From: Pseudomonas baltica
Lineage (GTDB): Bacteria; Pseudomonadota; Gammaproteobacteria; Pseudomonadales; Pseudomonadaceae
Direction of reading: 5' to 3'
Assembly (NCBI RefSeq): GCF_014235765.1
Contig: NZ_JACMYH010000001.1
Span: 1,240,001-1,304,000 of the forward strand
DNA length: 64,000 nucleotides
The notes under the pieces are model-generated. The model did not search any database. It had not been told where the DNA came from and was given only the letters and a program-made list of their open reading frames with translations. A program made the position numbers and the translations under genes. Shown here piece after piece: positions 8,872-20,328 of the stretch (position 1 is the first letter of the stretch; each line of letters begins with the position of its first letter).

Positions 8872-10053
8872 TCAGCGGGTCTGCTCGAACAGCTCGCGGC
8901 CGATCAGCATGCGACGGATCTCGCTGGTGCCTGCGCCGATCTCGTACAGCTTGGCGTCACGCCATAGCCGCCCGGCGGGAAATTCGTTGATGTAGCCATT
9001 GCCGCCGAGGATCTGGATGGCTTCACCGGCCAGCCAGGTGGCTTTTTCGGCGGCATACAGAATGACCCCGGCGCAGTCCTTGCGCACCTGGCGCACGGGT
9101 GCCTGGCCCAGTGCATCGAGGTGCCGGCCCACGGCGTAGAGGTACGCCCGGCATGCCTGCTGGGTGGTGTACATGTCGGCCAGCTTGCCCTGGATGAGCT
9201 GAAACTCACCAATGCTCTGGCCGAACTGCTGGCGATCGTGGACGTACGGCAACACCAGGTCCATGGCCGCCTGCATCAACCCCAGGGGGCCACCGCTGAG
9301 CACGGCGCGCTCGTAGTCCAGGCCACTCATCAGCACACCGACGCCCTGCCCCGTCTGGCCCAGCACGTTCTGCAGCGGCACTTCGACGTCCTGGAACACC
9401 AGCTCGCCGGTGTGCGAGCCGCGCATGCCCAGCTTGTCGAGTTTCTGCGCGACGCTGAAGCCGGGCGCGCCTTTCTCCAGGATGAACGCAGTGATGCCCT
9501 TGGCGCCGGCCGCCATGTCGGTCTTGGCGTAGACCACCAGCACGTCGCAGTCCGGGCCGTTGGTGATCCACATCTTGGTGCCGTTGAGCACGTAGCGGTC
9601 GCCCTTGAGGTCGGCGCGCAAGCGCATGGAAACCACGTCGGAACCAGCGTTGGGCTCGCTCATGGCGAGTGCACCGATGTGTTCGCCGCTGATCAGCTTC
9701 GGCAGGTAGCGGGCCTTCTGTTCGGCAGTGCCGTTGCGGTTGATCTGGTTGACGCAGAGGTTGGAATGGGCGGCGTAGGACAAACCGATGGCCCCGGAGC
9801 CGCGGGAGATTTCCTCCATCGCGACCATGTGCGCCAGGTAGCCCATGCCCGTCCCGCCCCACTCTTCGGCCACGGTCAGGCCCAGCAGGCCCATGTCGCC
9901 GAACTTGCGCCACAGGTCGGCAGGAAACTGGTCGCTGCGATCGGCCTCGGCGGCACGCGGGGTGATCTCGCGCGCCACGAAGGCAGCCACGGAATCGCGC
10001 AGCATGTCGATGTCTTCGCCAAGGAAGAAATCCAGTCCCGGTACTGAAATCAT
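8872..10053 (-). CDS. liuA: Isovaleryl-CoA dehydrogenase
   Basis: An FAD-dependent acyl-CoA dehydrogenase oxidising isovaleryl-CoA to 3-methylcrotonyl-CoA. The protein has 393 aa from ATG at 10053 ([14 protein letters not shown]); the 29 residues of longer frame upstream lie in leader DNA with a poly-A tract and do not resemble the family. Signatures are [14 protein letters not shown] (FAD/substrate), [11 protein letters not shown], and near the C-terminus [20 protein letters not shown] with [11 protein letters not shown]. It is the first enzyme gene of the operon, 103 bp after liuR. Confidence 0.95.
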   Translation of the reverse strand: MISVPGLDFFLGEDIDMLRDSVAAFVAREITPRAAEADRSDQFPADLWRKFGDMGLLGLTVAEEWGGTGMGYLAHMVAMEEISRGSGAIGLSYAAHSNLCVNQINRNGTAEQKARYLPKLISGEHIGALAMSEPNAGSDVVSMRLRADLKGDRYVLNGTKMWITNGPDCDVLVVYAKTDMAAGAKGITAFILEKGAPGFSVAQKLDKLGMRGSHTGELVFQDVEVPLQNVLGQTGQGVGVLMSGLDYERAVLSGGPLGLMQAAMDLVLPYVHDRQQFGQSIGEFQLIQGKLADMYTTQQACRAYLYAVGRHLDALGQAPVRQVRKDCAGVILYAAEKATWLAGEAIQILGGNGYINEFPAGRLWRDAKLYEIGAGTSEIRRMLIGRELFEQTR

Positions 10054-10156
10054 GTTCGCCACCCACTTGTTGTTTTTTTTGGGGAGAAAGCTGTTGAGCA
10101 CAATCATCTTGCAGGAAACGTTACAGGGGGCACTGCGCACCGCAGACGCGCTCCGG

Positions 10157-10525
10157 TCAAGTCTGCAGCGCGGCGCGGCAGCGTTCTTCAGCGGTGTCGA
10201 GCTCCACCTGCATCTGTTCGATGTCCAGCATCTGCTGCTGCAACTGCGCCCGGCGCTCGGTGATTTTCTCCAGAAAACGGTCGAGTTGCTTGCGGTTGCC
10301 CGACGGGTCGTACATGTCGATGAGCTCTTTGCATTCGGCCAGGGAGAAGCCGATGCGCTTGCCGCGCAGGATCAGTTTCATCGCCACCAGGTCGCGCGGC
10401 GCATAGATCCGCTCCTGGCCACGGCGCGTCGGCGTGACCATGCCCTGCTCTTCATAGAAACGCAGGGTCCTGGGCGTTACGTCCAACAACTGGGCTATGT
10501 CGGAAATGCTGTAGGTCGTGCTCAC
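10157..10525 (-). CDS. liuR: MerR-family regulator of branched-chain amino acid catabolism
   Basis: A 122-aa regulator: N-terminal MerR winged helix ([24 protein letters not shown], about residues 5-30) and a C-terminal coiled coil (about 80-120). There is no metal-binding Cys cluster, so it is not a metal sensor. It heads the liu operon. A 16-bp perfect palindrome lies 20 bp upstream of its start, as expected for an autoregulated LiuR. In proteobacteria LiuR has been described as a repressor of leucine/isovalerate degradation genes; the inducer is not deducible from sequence. Confidence 0.92.
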   Translation of the reverse strand: MSTTYSISDIAQLLDVTPRTLRFYEEQGMVTPTRRGQERIYAPRDLVAMKLILRGKRIGFSLAECKELIDMYDPSGNRKQLDRFLEKITERRAQLQQQMLDIEQMQVELDTAEERCRAALQT

Positions 10526-10545
10526 GTCGATCGACTTCCTGGTGC

Positions 10546-10561
10546 TTTACGTTAACGTAAA
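10546..10561. promoter_or_regulatory. LiuR operator palindrome
   Basis: TTTACGTTAACGTAAA is a perfect 16-bp palindrome just upstream of liuR and matches the known LiuR-type recognition pattern. On the minus strand a TTGACA -35 hexamer (10577-10582) precedes it, so the palindrome covers the expected -10 region. That position fits repression of the liuRABCDE promoter. Confidence 0.88.
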
Positions 10562-10653
10562 CGTCAGCGAGAGGCCTGTCAATACACGCCGCTGTGCTAT
10601 CGAGGGGCGGGAAGTCTCGGGACGCGATCCTGGGAGCGCGTCATCGGCAGCGG

Positions 10654-11259
10654 TCAGGCGAAGGCCGGCACACCGCTGTGGAAGCGAAATTCGGGGTCGG
10701 GCGTTTCGATCAGTTCGGCTTCGGCCACGCGAACCCTGTCGACGGTCTGGGCGATATCGGCGGCATCGCCGTATTGATGCGCCAGTTTCAGGTAGCCCTG
10801 GTAATGCCGCGCTTCGCTCATGAGCAGGCCGTTGTAGAAGGTACCCAGCTCTTCGTCCAGATGCGGCACCAGAGCCGCGAAACGCTCGCAGCTGCGCGCT
10901 TCGATGAAAGCGCCAACCACCAGGGTATCGACCAGCTTGACGGGCTCGTGGTTGCGCACCTGCTTGCGCAGCGACGAGGCATAACGGCTCGCCGACAGGG
11001 GTTGCAGTTCGATCTTGCGGCGCTTCATCAGACGCAGGACCTGCTCGTGATGCACCAGCTCCTCGCGGGCCAGGCGCGACATCATATTGATCAGATCGGC
11101 ATGGGTGCAGTACTTGGCGATCAGGCTCAGGGCCGTGGAGGCTGCCTTGAATTCGCAGTTCTTGTGGTCGATCAGCAGGGTGTGCTGGTCGGCCAGCGCG
11201 GCCTGGACCCAGGCATCGGGCGTAGGGCAGCCGAGAAAGGCATGAATTTCAGACAACAT
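10654..11259 (-). CDS. miaE: tRNA-(ms2io6A37) hydroxylase
   Basis: A non-haem di-iron monooxygenase hydroxylating the isopentenyl side chain of ms2i6A37 in tRNA. The protein has 201 aa. Ferritin-like carboxylate/His ligands are visible: ALADQHTLLIDHKNCEFKA near the N-terminus, REELVHHEQV, IEARSCERF and LMSEARHYQGY (two E-x-x-H motifs). It is encoded downstream of tusA on the same strand after an 87-bp gap and is read towards the liu operon. Confidence 0.94.
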   Translation of the reverse strand: MLSEIHAFLGCPTPDAWVQAALADQHTLLIDHKNCEFKAASTALSLIAKYCTHADLINMMSRLAREELVHHEQVLRLMKRRKIELQPLSASRYASSLRKQVRNHEPVKLVDTLVVGAFIEARSCERFAALVPHLDEELGTFYNGLLMSEARHYQGYLKLAHQYGDAADIAQTVDRVRVAEAELIETPDPEFRFHSGVPAFA

Positions 11260-11346
11260 GGCCAGGCACCTGGAAAAAAGGGGGCGATTATACCCAGCTC
11301 GCCTGCAACTAGGTATGTGCGCCGAACGACCGGCGCTGCGAGGCGA

Positions 11347-11592
11347 TCAGTCGCTTTTCTTGCGGATCCAGTAGCGGTAGGTACCGCCCTCCTCGTCCTG
11401 CTGAACCAGCTCATGGCCCAGGAATACGCAGAACTTGGGGATGTCGCGACGGGTCGAGGGGTCGGTGGCAATGACTTTCAGCAGGCCGCCTGCAGGCAGG
11501 TCGCGCACATGCTGGTGCAGCATCATCACCGGTTCCGGACAGCTCAGGCCGGTGGCATCCAGGGTACGGTCGGCAGGCAAGGTTTGGGTCAT
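11347..11592 (-). CDS. tusA: Sulfurtransferase TusA
   Basis: An 81-aa sulfur carrier for 2-thiouridine synthesis and sulfur relay. The catalytic Cys lies in the CPxP-like motif [11 protein letters not shown] ([11 protein letters not shown], about residue 19), typical of TusA/SirA. The rest of the small alpha/beta fold ([21 protein letters not shown]) is intact. It lies between miaE and rlmM on the same strand. Confidence 0.95.
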   Translation of the reverse strand: MTQTLPADRTLDATGLSCPEPVMMLHQHVRDLPAGGLLKVIATDPSTRRDIPKFCVFLGHELVQQDEEGGTYRYWIRKKSD

Positions 11593-11703
11593 GAAAAGCT
11601 CCAGGTCAAGCGGGCATTCAGGCGCACGTTCGAAACCAATAGTGTAGCGCCAGCGCGCGGTCCGAGCGCAGCGTGCGACGCCAGGCCGCAGCGCTCGGAT
11701 CGA

Positions 11704-12768
11704 TCAGCGCCGGCCGCCGTCGAGTCGACGCAGGTGGCAGGTGACTTCCTCGCGGTCATGGTAGAGCTGCTTGCAGCCGATCTGCACCTTGATGCCGCGC
11801 GCCTTGAAACCCTCTTCGATGCGCTCGAGCAAGCGCCGGACTTCGGCATAGCGCTGCTTCATCGGCAGCTTCAGATTGACCACCGCTTCGCGGCAGAGGT
11901 TCTCGCCCAGCCAGGTTTCCAGCAAGGCGGCGTTGCGCGCCGGCTTCTCGACGATGTCGCAGACCATCCAGTCTACCGTCTGCTTGGGCCGATAGGTGAA
12001 GCCGTCGGCCATCAGATGGGTGACCAGTCCGGTGTCCATCAGGCTCTGTGCCATGGGCCCGTTGTCGATAGCGGTAACCAGCATGCCGCGGCGTACCAGC
12101 TGGTAGGTCCAGCCACCGGGTGCGGCGCCCAGGTCGACACCGGTCATGTCGCCGTGCAGGCGTTCGTCCCATTGCTCGCGGGGAACGAAGTGATGCCATG
12201 CCTCTTCGAGTTTCAGGGTCGAACGGCTGGGCGCTTCGCGGGGGAACTTGAGCCGCGGGATGCCCATGGGCCACATGGCGAAATTACCCGCGTCGGCCAT
12301 GCCCAGGAAGACTTCGCGACCACTCTTGAAGGTCAGCAGCAGGCGCGGCAAGGCAGGATCGTCCACCAGCCTGCCAGCACCCAGCAGGGCCTTGCGCAGC
12401 GGTGCTTCGAACTTCTTGCAGAAATTCGACAGCTCCTTGCCATCGTTGGTGTCGAGCACTTCCAGCCACAGGCTGCCACACACTGGATAGGCCGCCAGGT
12501 GGTCGAGCAGCACGCTGATGCGGTCGGTTTCGGGCAACTGCACGAAATCGCCCCTGGCCCACTGCCGTGGAAATATCAAGTCACTAAAACGCAACTCGCG
12601 CATCAACCGCGCCGGACCGGCCGGTTCGTAGCAGATGAATTCGGCGCAGGCGGTCAGCGGCTTCGCCTTGGCATACCCGGCAACCCCCAGCCGTGCGGCG
12701 TGTTCGGCGATCTCCGAGCAGACCTCGCCTTCGAAGCCGGGGCGGCAATGCATAAACAGCGTATTCAT
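11704..12768 (-). CDS. rlmM: 23S rRNA (cytidine-2'-O)-methyltransferase RlmM
   Basis: It 2'-O-methylates C2498 of 23S rRNA. The protein has 354 aa from ATG at 12768 (MNTLFMHCRPGFEGE); the longer reading frame adds 64 residues that run into the acnA leader on the other strand. Domains are an N-terminal ferredoxin-like/THUMP region and a Rossmann SAM-binding domain with GVDLGAAPGGWTYQLVRRG, then the K-D-K-E-type residues DWMVCDIVEKP and LKLPMKQRY. It is divergent from acnA, separated by 139 bp. Confidence 0.94.
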   Translation of the reverse strand: MNTLFMHCRPGFEGEVCSEIAEHAARLGVAGYAKAKPLTACAEFICYEPAGPARLMRELRFSDLIFPRQWARGDFVQLPETDRISVLLDHLAAYPVCGSLWLEVLDTNDGKELSNFCKKFEAPLRKALLGAGRLVDDPALPRLLLTFKSGREVFLGMADAGNFAMWPMGIPRLKFPREAPSRSTLKLEEAWHHFVPREQWDERLHGDMTGVDLGAAPGGWTYQLVRRGMLVTAIDNGPMAQSLMDTGLVTHLMADGFTYRPKQTVDWMVCDIVEKPARNAALLETWLGENLCREAVVNLKLPMKQRYAEVRRLLERIEEGFKARGIKVQIGCKQLYHDREEVTCHLRRLDGGRR

Positions 12769-12907
12769 AAAGAGACTTTCACCGCCGGGGTGCTCAAATC
12801 GGCGCATGATAAAGGAAATCGGAACCCTGGGCATGCACTGGAAGTCCCTGACTGAAAGAACCTGTTTATCCAGCCCGTGCCGTGCGGGCCTGAAAAGGAG
12901 CTGATCC

Positions 12908-15658
<2,751 letters not shown>

Positions 15659-15665
15659 AGCACCT

Positions 15666-15752
15666 GTAGGAGCGGTCAGCGGCCGCGAAAAGAACACCGC
15701 GGATGATCTGACATGCCGCGGTGTCTGGTTCGCGGCCGCGGACCGCTCCTAC
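15666..15752. repeat. REP-like paired inverted repeat
   Basis: GTAGGAGCGGTC at 15666-15677 is matched by GACCGCTCCTAC at 15741-15752; inner arms GCGGCCGCG and ACACCGCGG/CCGCGGTGT (15694-15702/15716-15724) complete a nested palindrome. The GTAGGAGCGG core is typical of P. putida-group REP elements placed head to head. It can also act as a transcription barrier after acnA. Confidence 0.8.
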
Positions 15753-15859
15753 GGGGGATCGAAGGGATTGCTCCCGTTGACCGGCGGGTATCAACCACAA
15801 CGGGGCCTGCAGCGCTTTCTGAAACATTAGGTTTCAAATGATTGCACCCGTAATTCATT

Positions 15860-15874
15860 TGGTTCTTGTTCTCA
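15860..15874. promoter_or_regulatory. Weak Fur-box-like site upstream of fpvG
   Basis: Read on the minus strand this is TGAGAACAAGAACCA, matching 9 of 14 positions of the 7-1-7 Fur pattern (TGATAAT-N-ATTATCA). It lies 110 bp before fpvG. Iron control of this operon is expected from P. aeruginosa; the site itself is weak. Confidence 0.3.
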
Positions 15875-15983
15875 TTCTTGTTTATCCAGTGCAATAGCCG
15901 CCATCCAAATCCATGGCCACCTGTTCGCTGGATCCGGAACCTGCCCTCAGGCGACCGGCTTCGTGAATCGAGAACGTTTTCCC

Positions 15984-17198
15984 ATGTCCAAGAAATCCCG
16001 CTCGAAAATCTGGTTCCTGGTGCACAGCTGGTTGGCCCTGCCGATCTGGTTTTTCGTGCTGATCGTATGTGTGACCGGCACCCTGGCCGTGGTGAGCACT
16101 GAGATCATGTGGCTGATCAATCCGGAAATGCGTGCCAACAAACCGTCCGACGACGCCCAGCCGTTGAACTACGACCAACTGATGGCCGCCATCGAACGCG
16201 ATCATCCCGAGCTGCGAGTCAGCAATCTCATTCACCCCGACGGCGACTACTTCGCCGTCAACGCCAGTGTCACCTACCCGGACGGCCGCTCGCCAACGGT
16301 CTATGTGAACCCCTATACCGGCGTGCTGCAAGGCGTCAGTCCGGCGTTCGACTTCCCGGCCTTCACCCGCGCCCTGCACGGCTGGTGGCTGGTGCCCTTC
16401 ACCAACGGTTTCTCCTGGGGCTGGTACCTGGTGTCGTTCCTCGGCCTGCCGCTGCTGGTGTCCTTGATCACCGGCCTGGTGGTCTACAAGAAGTTCTGGA
16501 AGGGCTTTCTCAAGCCCACCTTGCGCCTGAACCAGGGCGCACGGGTGTTCTGGGGTGACTTCCACCGCCTCAGCGGTATCTGGTCGATCTGGTTCATCGC
16601 GGTCATCGCCATTACCGGCGTGTGGTTCCTGATTCGCGCCATCCTCTACGACAACCAGATCAGCATCTCCAGCTACTCGCCGGTCACCTCGGTGATTGCC
16701 CGGGCCGACGTGCCGCTGGTGGCCGACGGCACGCCGGCACCGATGATCCCGGTCGAGCAGGCCATTGCCGTGGTCAAGCAGCAAGTGCCGGGCCTCGATG
16801 CCAGCTACGTGTCGCTGCCGCTCAACGCCTACAGCCCGATGGAAGTGGGTGGCCGCAGCTGGTACCCGCTGATGTTCCAGACCGCCAGCATCAACCCCTA
16901 CACCGGGCAGCTGATCAGCTCGCACCTGCTGGGCGACCGCAATGCACTGGAGTTCGTTACCGAGTCCATGCGCCCGCTGCACACCGGTGACTTTGGCGGG
17001 CTGTGGATCAAGCTGATCTGGGCTTTCTTCGGCCTGCTGCTGAGCATGATGGTGCTCAGCGGCTTGATGATCTGGAGCAAGCGCACTGCCCTGGCCACGG
17101 CCCAGGCGTTCAAGCGCGACGCCCGCCACGAAACTGCGCAGACGGCCACCGGCAGCCTGCACCCGATTGCCCACAAGACCGCGGAGCGCAGCCTGTGA
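15984..17198 (+). CDS. fpvG: PepSY-TM inner-membrane protein, ferri-pyoverdine reductase FpvG
   Basis: A 404-aa PepSY-associated multi-TM protein. The start at 15984 (MSKKSRSKIWFLVHSW) is preferred over 15963. A TM segment lies at about residues 7-35, a periplasmic PepSY region with repeated SxNPYTG motifs (VNPYTGVLQG, INPYTGQLIS) follows, and further TM helices occur around 150-180, 200-225 and 350-370. In P. aeruginosa FpvG is the membrane reductase needed to release iron from pyoverdine. The order and sizes of the seven genes downstream match fpvHJK-fpvCDEF, which underpins the call. Alternative: a generic PiuB-like protein. Confidence 0.85.
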   Translation: MSKKSRSKIWFLVHSWLALPIWFFVLIVCVTGTLAVVSTEIMWLINPEMRANKPSDDAQPLNYDQLMAAIERDHPELRVSNLIHPDGDYFAVNASVTYPDGRSPTVYVNPYTGVLQGVSPAFDFPAFTRALHGWWLVPFTNGFSWGWYLVSFLGLPLLVSLITGLVVYKKFWKGFLKPTLRLNQGARVFWGDFHRLSGIWSIWFIAVIAITGVWFLIRAILYDNQISISSYSPVTSVIARADVPLVADGTPAPMIPVEQAIAVVKQQVPGLDASYVSLPLNAYSPMEVGGRSWYPLMFQTASINPYTGQLISSHLLGDRNALEFVTESMRPLHTGDFGGLWIKLIWAFFGLLLSMMVLSGLMIWSKRTALATAQAFKRDARHETAQTATGSLHPIAHKTAERSL

Positions 17199-17734
17199 GC
17201 CGAGTCCTCAGTGCCCCCACGCCTTCGCCCCTGTCGCGTTTCTGGCGCAAGTGGCGGTTCCATATCAACGTGCTGCTGGTGTTCATCCCGCTGAGCTTCA
17301 TGCCGCACTATTTCGCCGAGAACGCCATGGATCGCGGCGACAGCGGCCTGGGCGAGCGGACAGTAGGCGACATCGCCGTCGGGCCGTGGAGCCTGACCTT
17401 GGCCGAACGCCGCATCGAAGGCCCGACCGCCGAAAGCGGCCAGGACATCAAGTACTTCAACGCGGCCCTGTGCAAGACCTGCATCGACCAGGTCAAGGCC
17501 ACCTACCTGCGCATCGGCAAGCCACGCAGCCTGAGGGCTGCAGGCGTGATCTTCTTCGGCAGTGGCTACCGCATGTTCGCCGGGTTGCCAGTGCCGGCCA
17601 AAACCCAAGCCGATGCTCAGCTGTGGATCACCATGGAAGGCTGGGACGGCTCGATGCACCAGACCTCCATTCCATTGAGCCAGGCATCACCCGCGACGGT
17701 GGCCTGGCTGAACCGTCAAGGAACCCGACCATGA
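17195..17734 (+). CDS. fpvH: FpvH-like membrane-anchored protein of pyoverdine iron release
   Basis: 179 aa from GTG at 17195, overlapping the fpvG stop (GTGA). One TM segment (about residues 22-38, INVLLVFIPLSFMPHYF) is followed by a periplasmic domain. A CxxC motif (ALCKTCIDQ, about residue 92) is conspicuous and could be redox-active or metal-binding. The P. aeruginosa counterpart assists FpvG in reducing ferri-pyoverdine. Identity rests mainly on position, size and topology; databases may label such proteins misleadingly as thiamine-pyrophosphate-binding. Confidence 0.75.
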   Translation: MSRVLSAPTPSPLSRFWRKWRFHINVLLVFIPLSFMPHYFAENAMDRGDSGLGERTVGDIAVGPWSLTLAERRIEGPTAESGQDIKYFNAALCKTCIDQVKATYLRIGKPRSLRAAGVIFFGSGYRMFAGLPVPAKTQADAQLWITMEGWDGSMHQTSIPLSQASPATVAWLNRQGTRP

Positions 17735-18066
17735 CCCGCGTTTCATTCATCCGCTGGCCCGCCCTGGCACTGGGGCTGCTCGCTGCCGCCTGCAGCGGCG
17801 TGGCCCTGGCGCACAACCCGATGTGCGAATGCAAGCAGATCGACGACCAGCAGATCCGCTGCACCGGCGGATTTTCCGACGGCAGCGGCGCGCCGGGGGT
17901 GACCCTGGACGTGGTCGGCTATGACGAAAGCATCCTGGTACCCGGCAAGCTGGGCAGCGATTCGACCGTGACCTTCAAGCGTCCGGATGCCGAGTTCTAT
18001 GTGCTGTTCGATGCCGGCCCCGGCCACGTCGTCGAAATCGACCAAGCCGACATCGAGGCACCATGA
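17731..18066 (+). CDS. fpvJ: FpvJ-like periplasmic protein
   Basis: 111 aa. The N-terminal signal peptide (residues 1-27, ending GVALA) is followed at once by a Cys-rich mature start HNPMCECKQIDDQQIRCTGGF with three Cys and a His. The rest looks like a small beta-sandwich. It overlaps both neighbours by 4 nt (ATGA at each end). It belongs to the fpvGHJK group of accessory proteins; its biochemical role is not established from sequence. Confidence 0.72.
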   Translation: MTRVSFIRWPALALGLLAAACSGVALAHNPMCECKQIDDQQIRCTGGFSDGSGAPGVTLDVVGYDESILVPGKLGSDSTVTFKRPDAEFYVLFDAGPGHVVEIDQADIEAP

Positions 18067-18626
18067 GCACGCCCGTCACGCACATCGTGCGCCCGGCCGG
18101 TGCGGGCCATGAAACCCTGTACGTCGGCCTGCTGTGCCTGTTCATCCTGCTGGCGGCTGCCGGCGTCGTGTCCTGGCACGGGGTCAGCCACGAAGCCGTC
18201 GCGGTACCGTCCCACCAGCTCGACGCCCGACGCGACCTGAGCGCCGCCGAACAGGGCATCTACGCCGACCTGCGAGTGACCCTCGACGAGGTCCGCCTGC
18301 TGGCCGAGGAACAGCCCGATCCGGTCACGCCCGAGCAACTGGCCCGCGAGGGCTTCCCACCCTTCGCCCAGGACGCCAGCTCGGTCAGCCGCGGCAGCCA
18401 CGCCTGGCAGATGGTCCAGGGCGCCTACGTGGGCCTGAGCCAGGCGCCAGAGGTGGCGGGCTCGTTCCTGCTGCGCATGAACGGCGCGGACGCCGATGTC
18501 TGGCTCAACCGCGCACCCTCCGCCAGTGCACCGGCGCTGCTGGACGACACGTCGCTTGCCGACAGCGGCTGGCAGCAGGTCATCGCCCAGTTCGACACCG
18601 GTGTCACCCGCCAGCATCGCCATTGA
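18063..18626 (+). CDS. fpvK: FpvK-like DUF6162-type membrane-anchored protein
   Basis: 187 aa with a single N-terminal TM helix (about residues 18-40, TLYVGLLCLFILLAAAGVV), a periplasmic domain of about 145 aa and a His-containing tail (RQHRH). The start overlaps fpvJ by 4 nt. A 26-bp gap with a CCAGGA RBS follows before fpvC. It resembles the DUF6162 proteins next to metal ABC transporters in pseudomonads; assignment as FpvK is by synteny. Confidence 0.72.
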   Translation: MSTPVTHIVRPAGAGHETLYVGLLCLFILLAAAGVVSWHGVSHEAVAVPSHQLDARRDLSAAEQGIYADLRVTLDEVRLLAEEQPDPVTPEQLAREGFPPFAQDASSVSRGSHAWQMVQGAYVGLSQAPEVAGSFLLRMNGADADVWLNRAPSASAPALLDDTSLADSGWQQVIAQFDTGVTRQHRH

Positions 18627-18652
18627 ATACGCCCTCTTCACCAGGATTCTTC

Positions 18653-19582
18653 ATGCCCAGATCTATCGCCCGCCGTCCGTTGCTGCGACTCCTGTCCGTT
18701 GCCGTGCTGGGCACCCTGTTCACCAGCACCGCCTGGGCCGCCGACGGCAAGCCGCTGCGTATCGGCATCACATTGCACCCCTACTACAGCTATGTGGCGA
18801 ACATCGTCGGCGACAAGGCCGAAGTGGTGCCGTTGATCCCGGCCGGGTTCAACCCCCATGCCTACGAGCCACGCGCCGACGACATCAAGCGCATCGGCAG
18901 CCTGGACGTGATCGTGCTCAATGGCGTCGGCCATGACGATTTTGCCGACCGCATGATCGAAGCCAGCGAGAAACCCGATATCCACGTGATCGAGGCCAAT
19001 GCCGACGTGCCCCTGCTGGCGGCCACCGGGACGATGGCGCGTGGCGCCGGCAAAGTGGTCAATCCGCACACGTTCCTGTCCATCAGTGCCTCTATCGCCC
19101 AGGTCAACAACATCGCCCGCGAACTGGGCAAGCTCGACCCGGACAACGCCAAGTTCTACACCGCCAATGCCCGGGCCTACGGCAAGCGCCTGCGCACGCT
19201 GCGCGCCGACGCCCTGGCCAAGCTGACCCAGGCGCCCAACGCCGAGCTGCGGGTGGCCACGGTACACGCGGCCTACGACTACCTGCTGCGCGAGTTCGGC
19301 CTGGAAGTGACCGCCGTGGTCGAGCCGGCGCACGGCATCGAGCCCAGCCCCAGCCAGCTGAAGAAGACCATCGACCAGCTGCGTGAACTGGACGTCAAGG
19401 TGATCTTCTCGGAAATGGATTTCCCTTCGACCTATGTGGAAACCATCCAGCGCGAGTCGGGAGTGAAGATGTACCCCCTCTCGCACATCTCCTATGGCGA
19501 GTACAGCGCCGACAAGTACGAGAAGGAAATGGGCGGCAACCTCGACACCGTGGTCCGGGCCATCCAGGAGGCCGGCGCATGA
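18653..19582 (+). CDS. fpvC: Periplasmic metal-binding protein of an ABC system, FpvC
   Basis: A 309-aa cluster A-I (ZnuA/TroA-like) binding protein. The signal peptide ends at STAWA, about residue 28. Metal ligands of the family are in place: HPYYSY, NPHAYEP (His), NPHTFLS (His), and the AHGIEPSPS and SEMDFPST segments of lobe 2. The His-rich loop of zinc-specific ZnuA is absent. In P. aeruginosa FpvC acts as the periplasmic acceptor for iron freed from pyoverdine. Alternative: a Mn or Zn binding protein if the fpv assignment fails. Its stop overlaps fpvD by 4 nt. Confidence 0.83.
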   Translation: MPRSIARRPLLRLLSVAVLGTLFTSTAWAADGKPLRIGITLHPYYSYVANIVGDKAEVVPLIPAGFNPHAYEPRADDIKRIGSLDVIVLNGVGHDDFADRMIEASEKPDIHVIEANADVPLLAATGTMARGAGKVVNPHTFLSISASIAQVNNIARELGKLDPDNAKFYTANARAYGKRLRTLRADALAKLTQAPNAELRVATVHAAYDYLLREFGLEVTAVVEPAHGIEPSPSQLKKTIDQLRELDVKVIFSEMDFPSTYVETIQRESGVKMYPLSHISYGEYSADKYEKEMGGNLDTVVRAIQEAGA

Positions 19583-20328
19583 CGGCCGCCGAACCCCTCG
19601 CCCTCGCCCGCAGCGGCCCCGCCATCGAGTTCGCCGAAGTGGGCCTGGTGCTGGGCCGCACGCTGATTCTCGACCAGGTCTCCTTTCGCGTGGCCAGCGG
19701 CAGCGTGCACGCGCTGGTCGGACCCAACGGCGGTGGCAAGAGCTCGTTGATCAAGACCCTGCTGGGGCAGATGCCCCATCGTGGCCAGTTGAGCCTGCAG
19801 TGGCCGGGCAGCCCCGGGGTGATCGGCTATGTACCGCAGGCACTGGAATTCGACCGTGGCCTGCCGATGACGGTCGACGATTTCATGGCCGCCATGTGCC
19901 AGCGTCGGCCTGCCTTTCTCGGCCTGTCGAAACACTATGCCGGCGCCATTGGCGAGGCCCTGGAGCGGGTCGGCATGCAGGACAAGCGCAAGCGCCGCAT
20001 GGGCGCGTTGTCGGGCGGCGAACGCCAGCGCGTGCTGTTGGCGCAGGGCCTGATCCCGGCGCCGCAGCTGCTGATCCTCGACGAGCCCATGTCGGCGCTC
20101 GACGAAGCCGGCATCCAGGTGTTCGAGCGCCTGCTGCTGGACTGGCAGCAAGCCGGCATCACGGTCATGTGGATCGAGCACGACCTGGAAGCGGTCAAGC
20201 GTCTGGCCGACCACGTTACCGGGCTCAACCGACGCGTGCTGTTCGACGCCAGGCCGGCGGACGCACTGACGCCAGACCGGCTGTTGACGCTGTTCTCCAC
20301 CCATCCACGCGCCGGGGGCCTCGCCTGA
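19579..20328 (+). CDS. fpvD: ABC transporter ATP-binding protein, FpvD
   Basis: A 249-aa ATPase: Walker A GPNGGGKSS (about residue 52), Q-loop VPQALEF, signature LSGGERQRV, Walker B LLILDEPMSALDE and the H-loop WIEHDLE. It powers FpvE with binding proteins FpvC and FpvF. It is coupled by ATGA-type overlap to fpvC and shares one nucleotide with the fpvE start. Confidence 0.9.
   Translation: MTAAEPLALARSGPAIEFAEVGLVLGRTLILDQVSFRVASGSVHALVGPNGGGKSSLIKTLLGQMPHRGQLSLQWPGSPGVIGYVPQALEFDRGLPMTVDDFMAAMCQRRPAFLGLSKHYAGAIGEALERVGMQDKRKRRMGALSGGERQRVLLAQGLIPAPQLLILDEPMSALDEAGIQVFERLLLDWQQAGITVMWIEHDLEAVKRLADHVTGLNRRVLFDARPADALTPDRLLTLFSTHPRAGGLA

Larger units (their letters stand above)
15659..15983. 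other. 325-bp intergenic region acnA-fpvG
   Basis: It holds a REP-like long hairpin next to acnA (15666-15752), then two overlapping short inverted repeats (TGAAAC/GTTTCA at 15820-15836; CAAATGA/TCATTTG at 15835-15861) and a weak Fur-like site, in an AT-richer segment that presumably holds the fpvG promoter. No ORF of coding character is present. Confidence 0.7.

Noticed and set aside
4917..8995. Plus-strand ORFs of 590 and 566 aa opposite liuD, liuC and liuB
   Set aside because: Antisense shadows of well-supported carboxylase genes.
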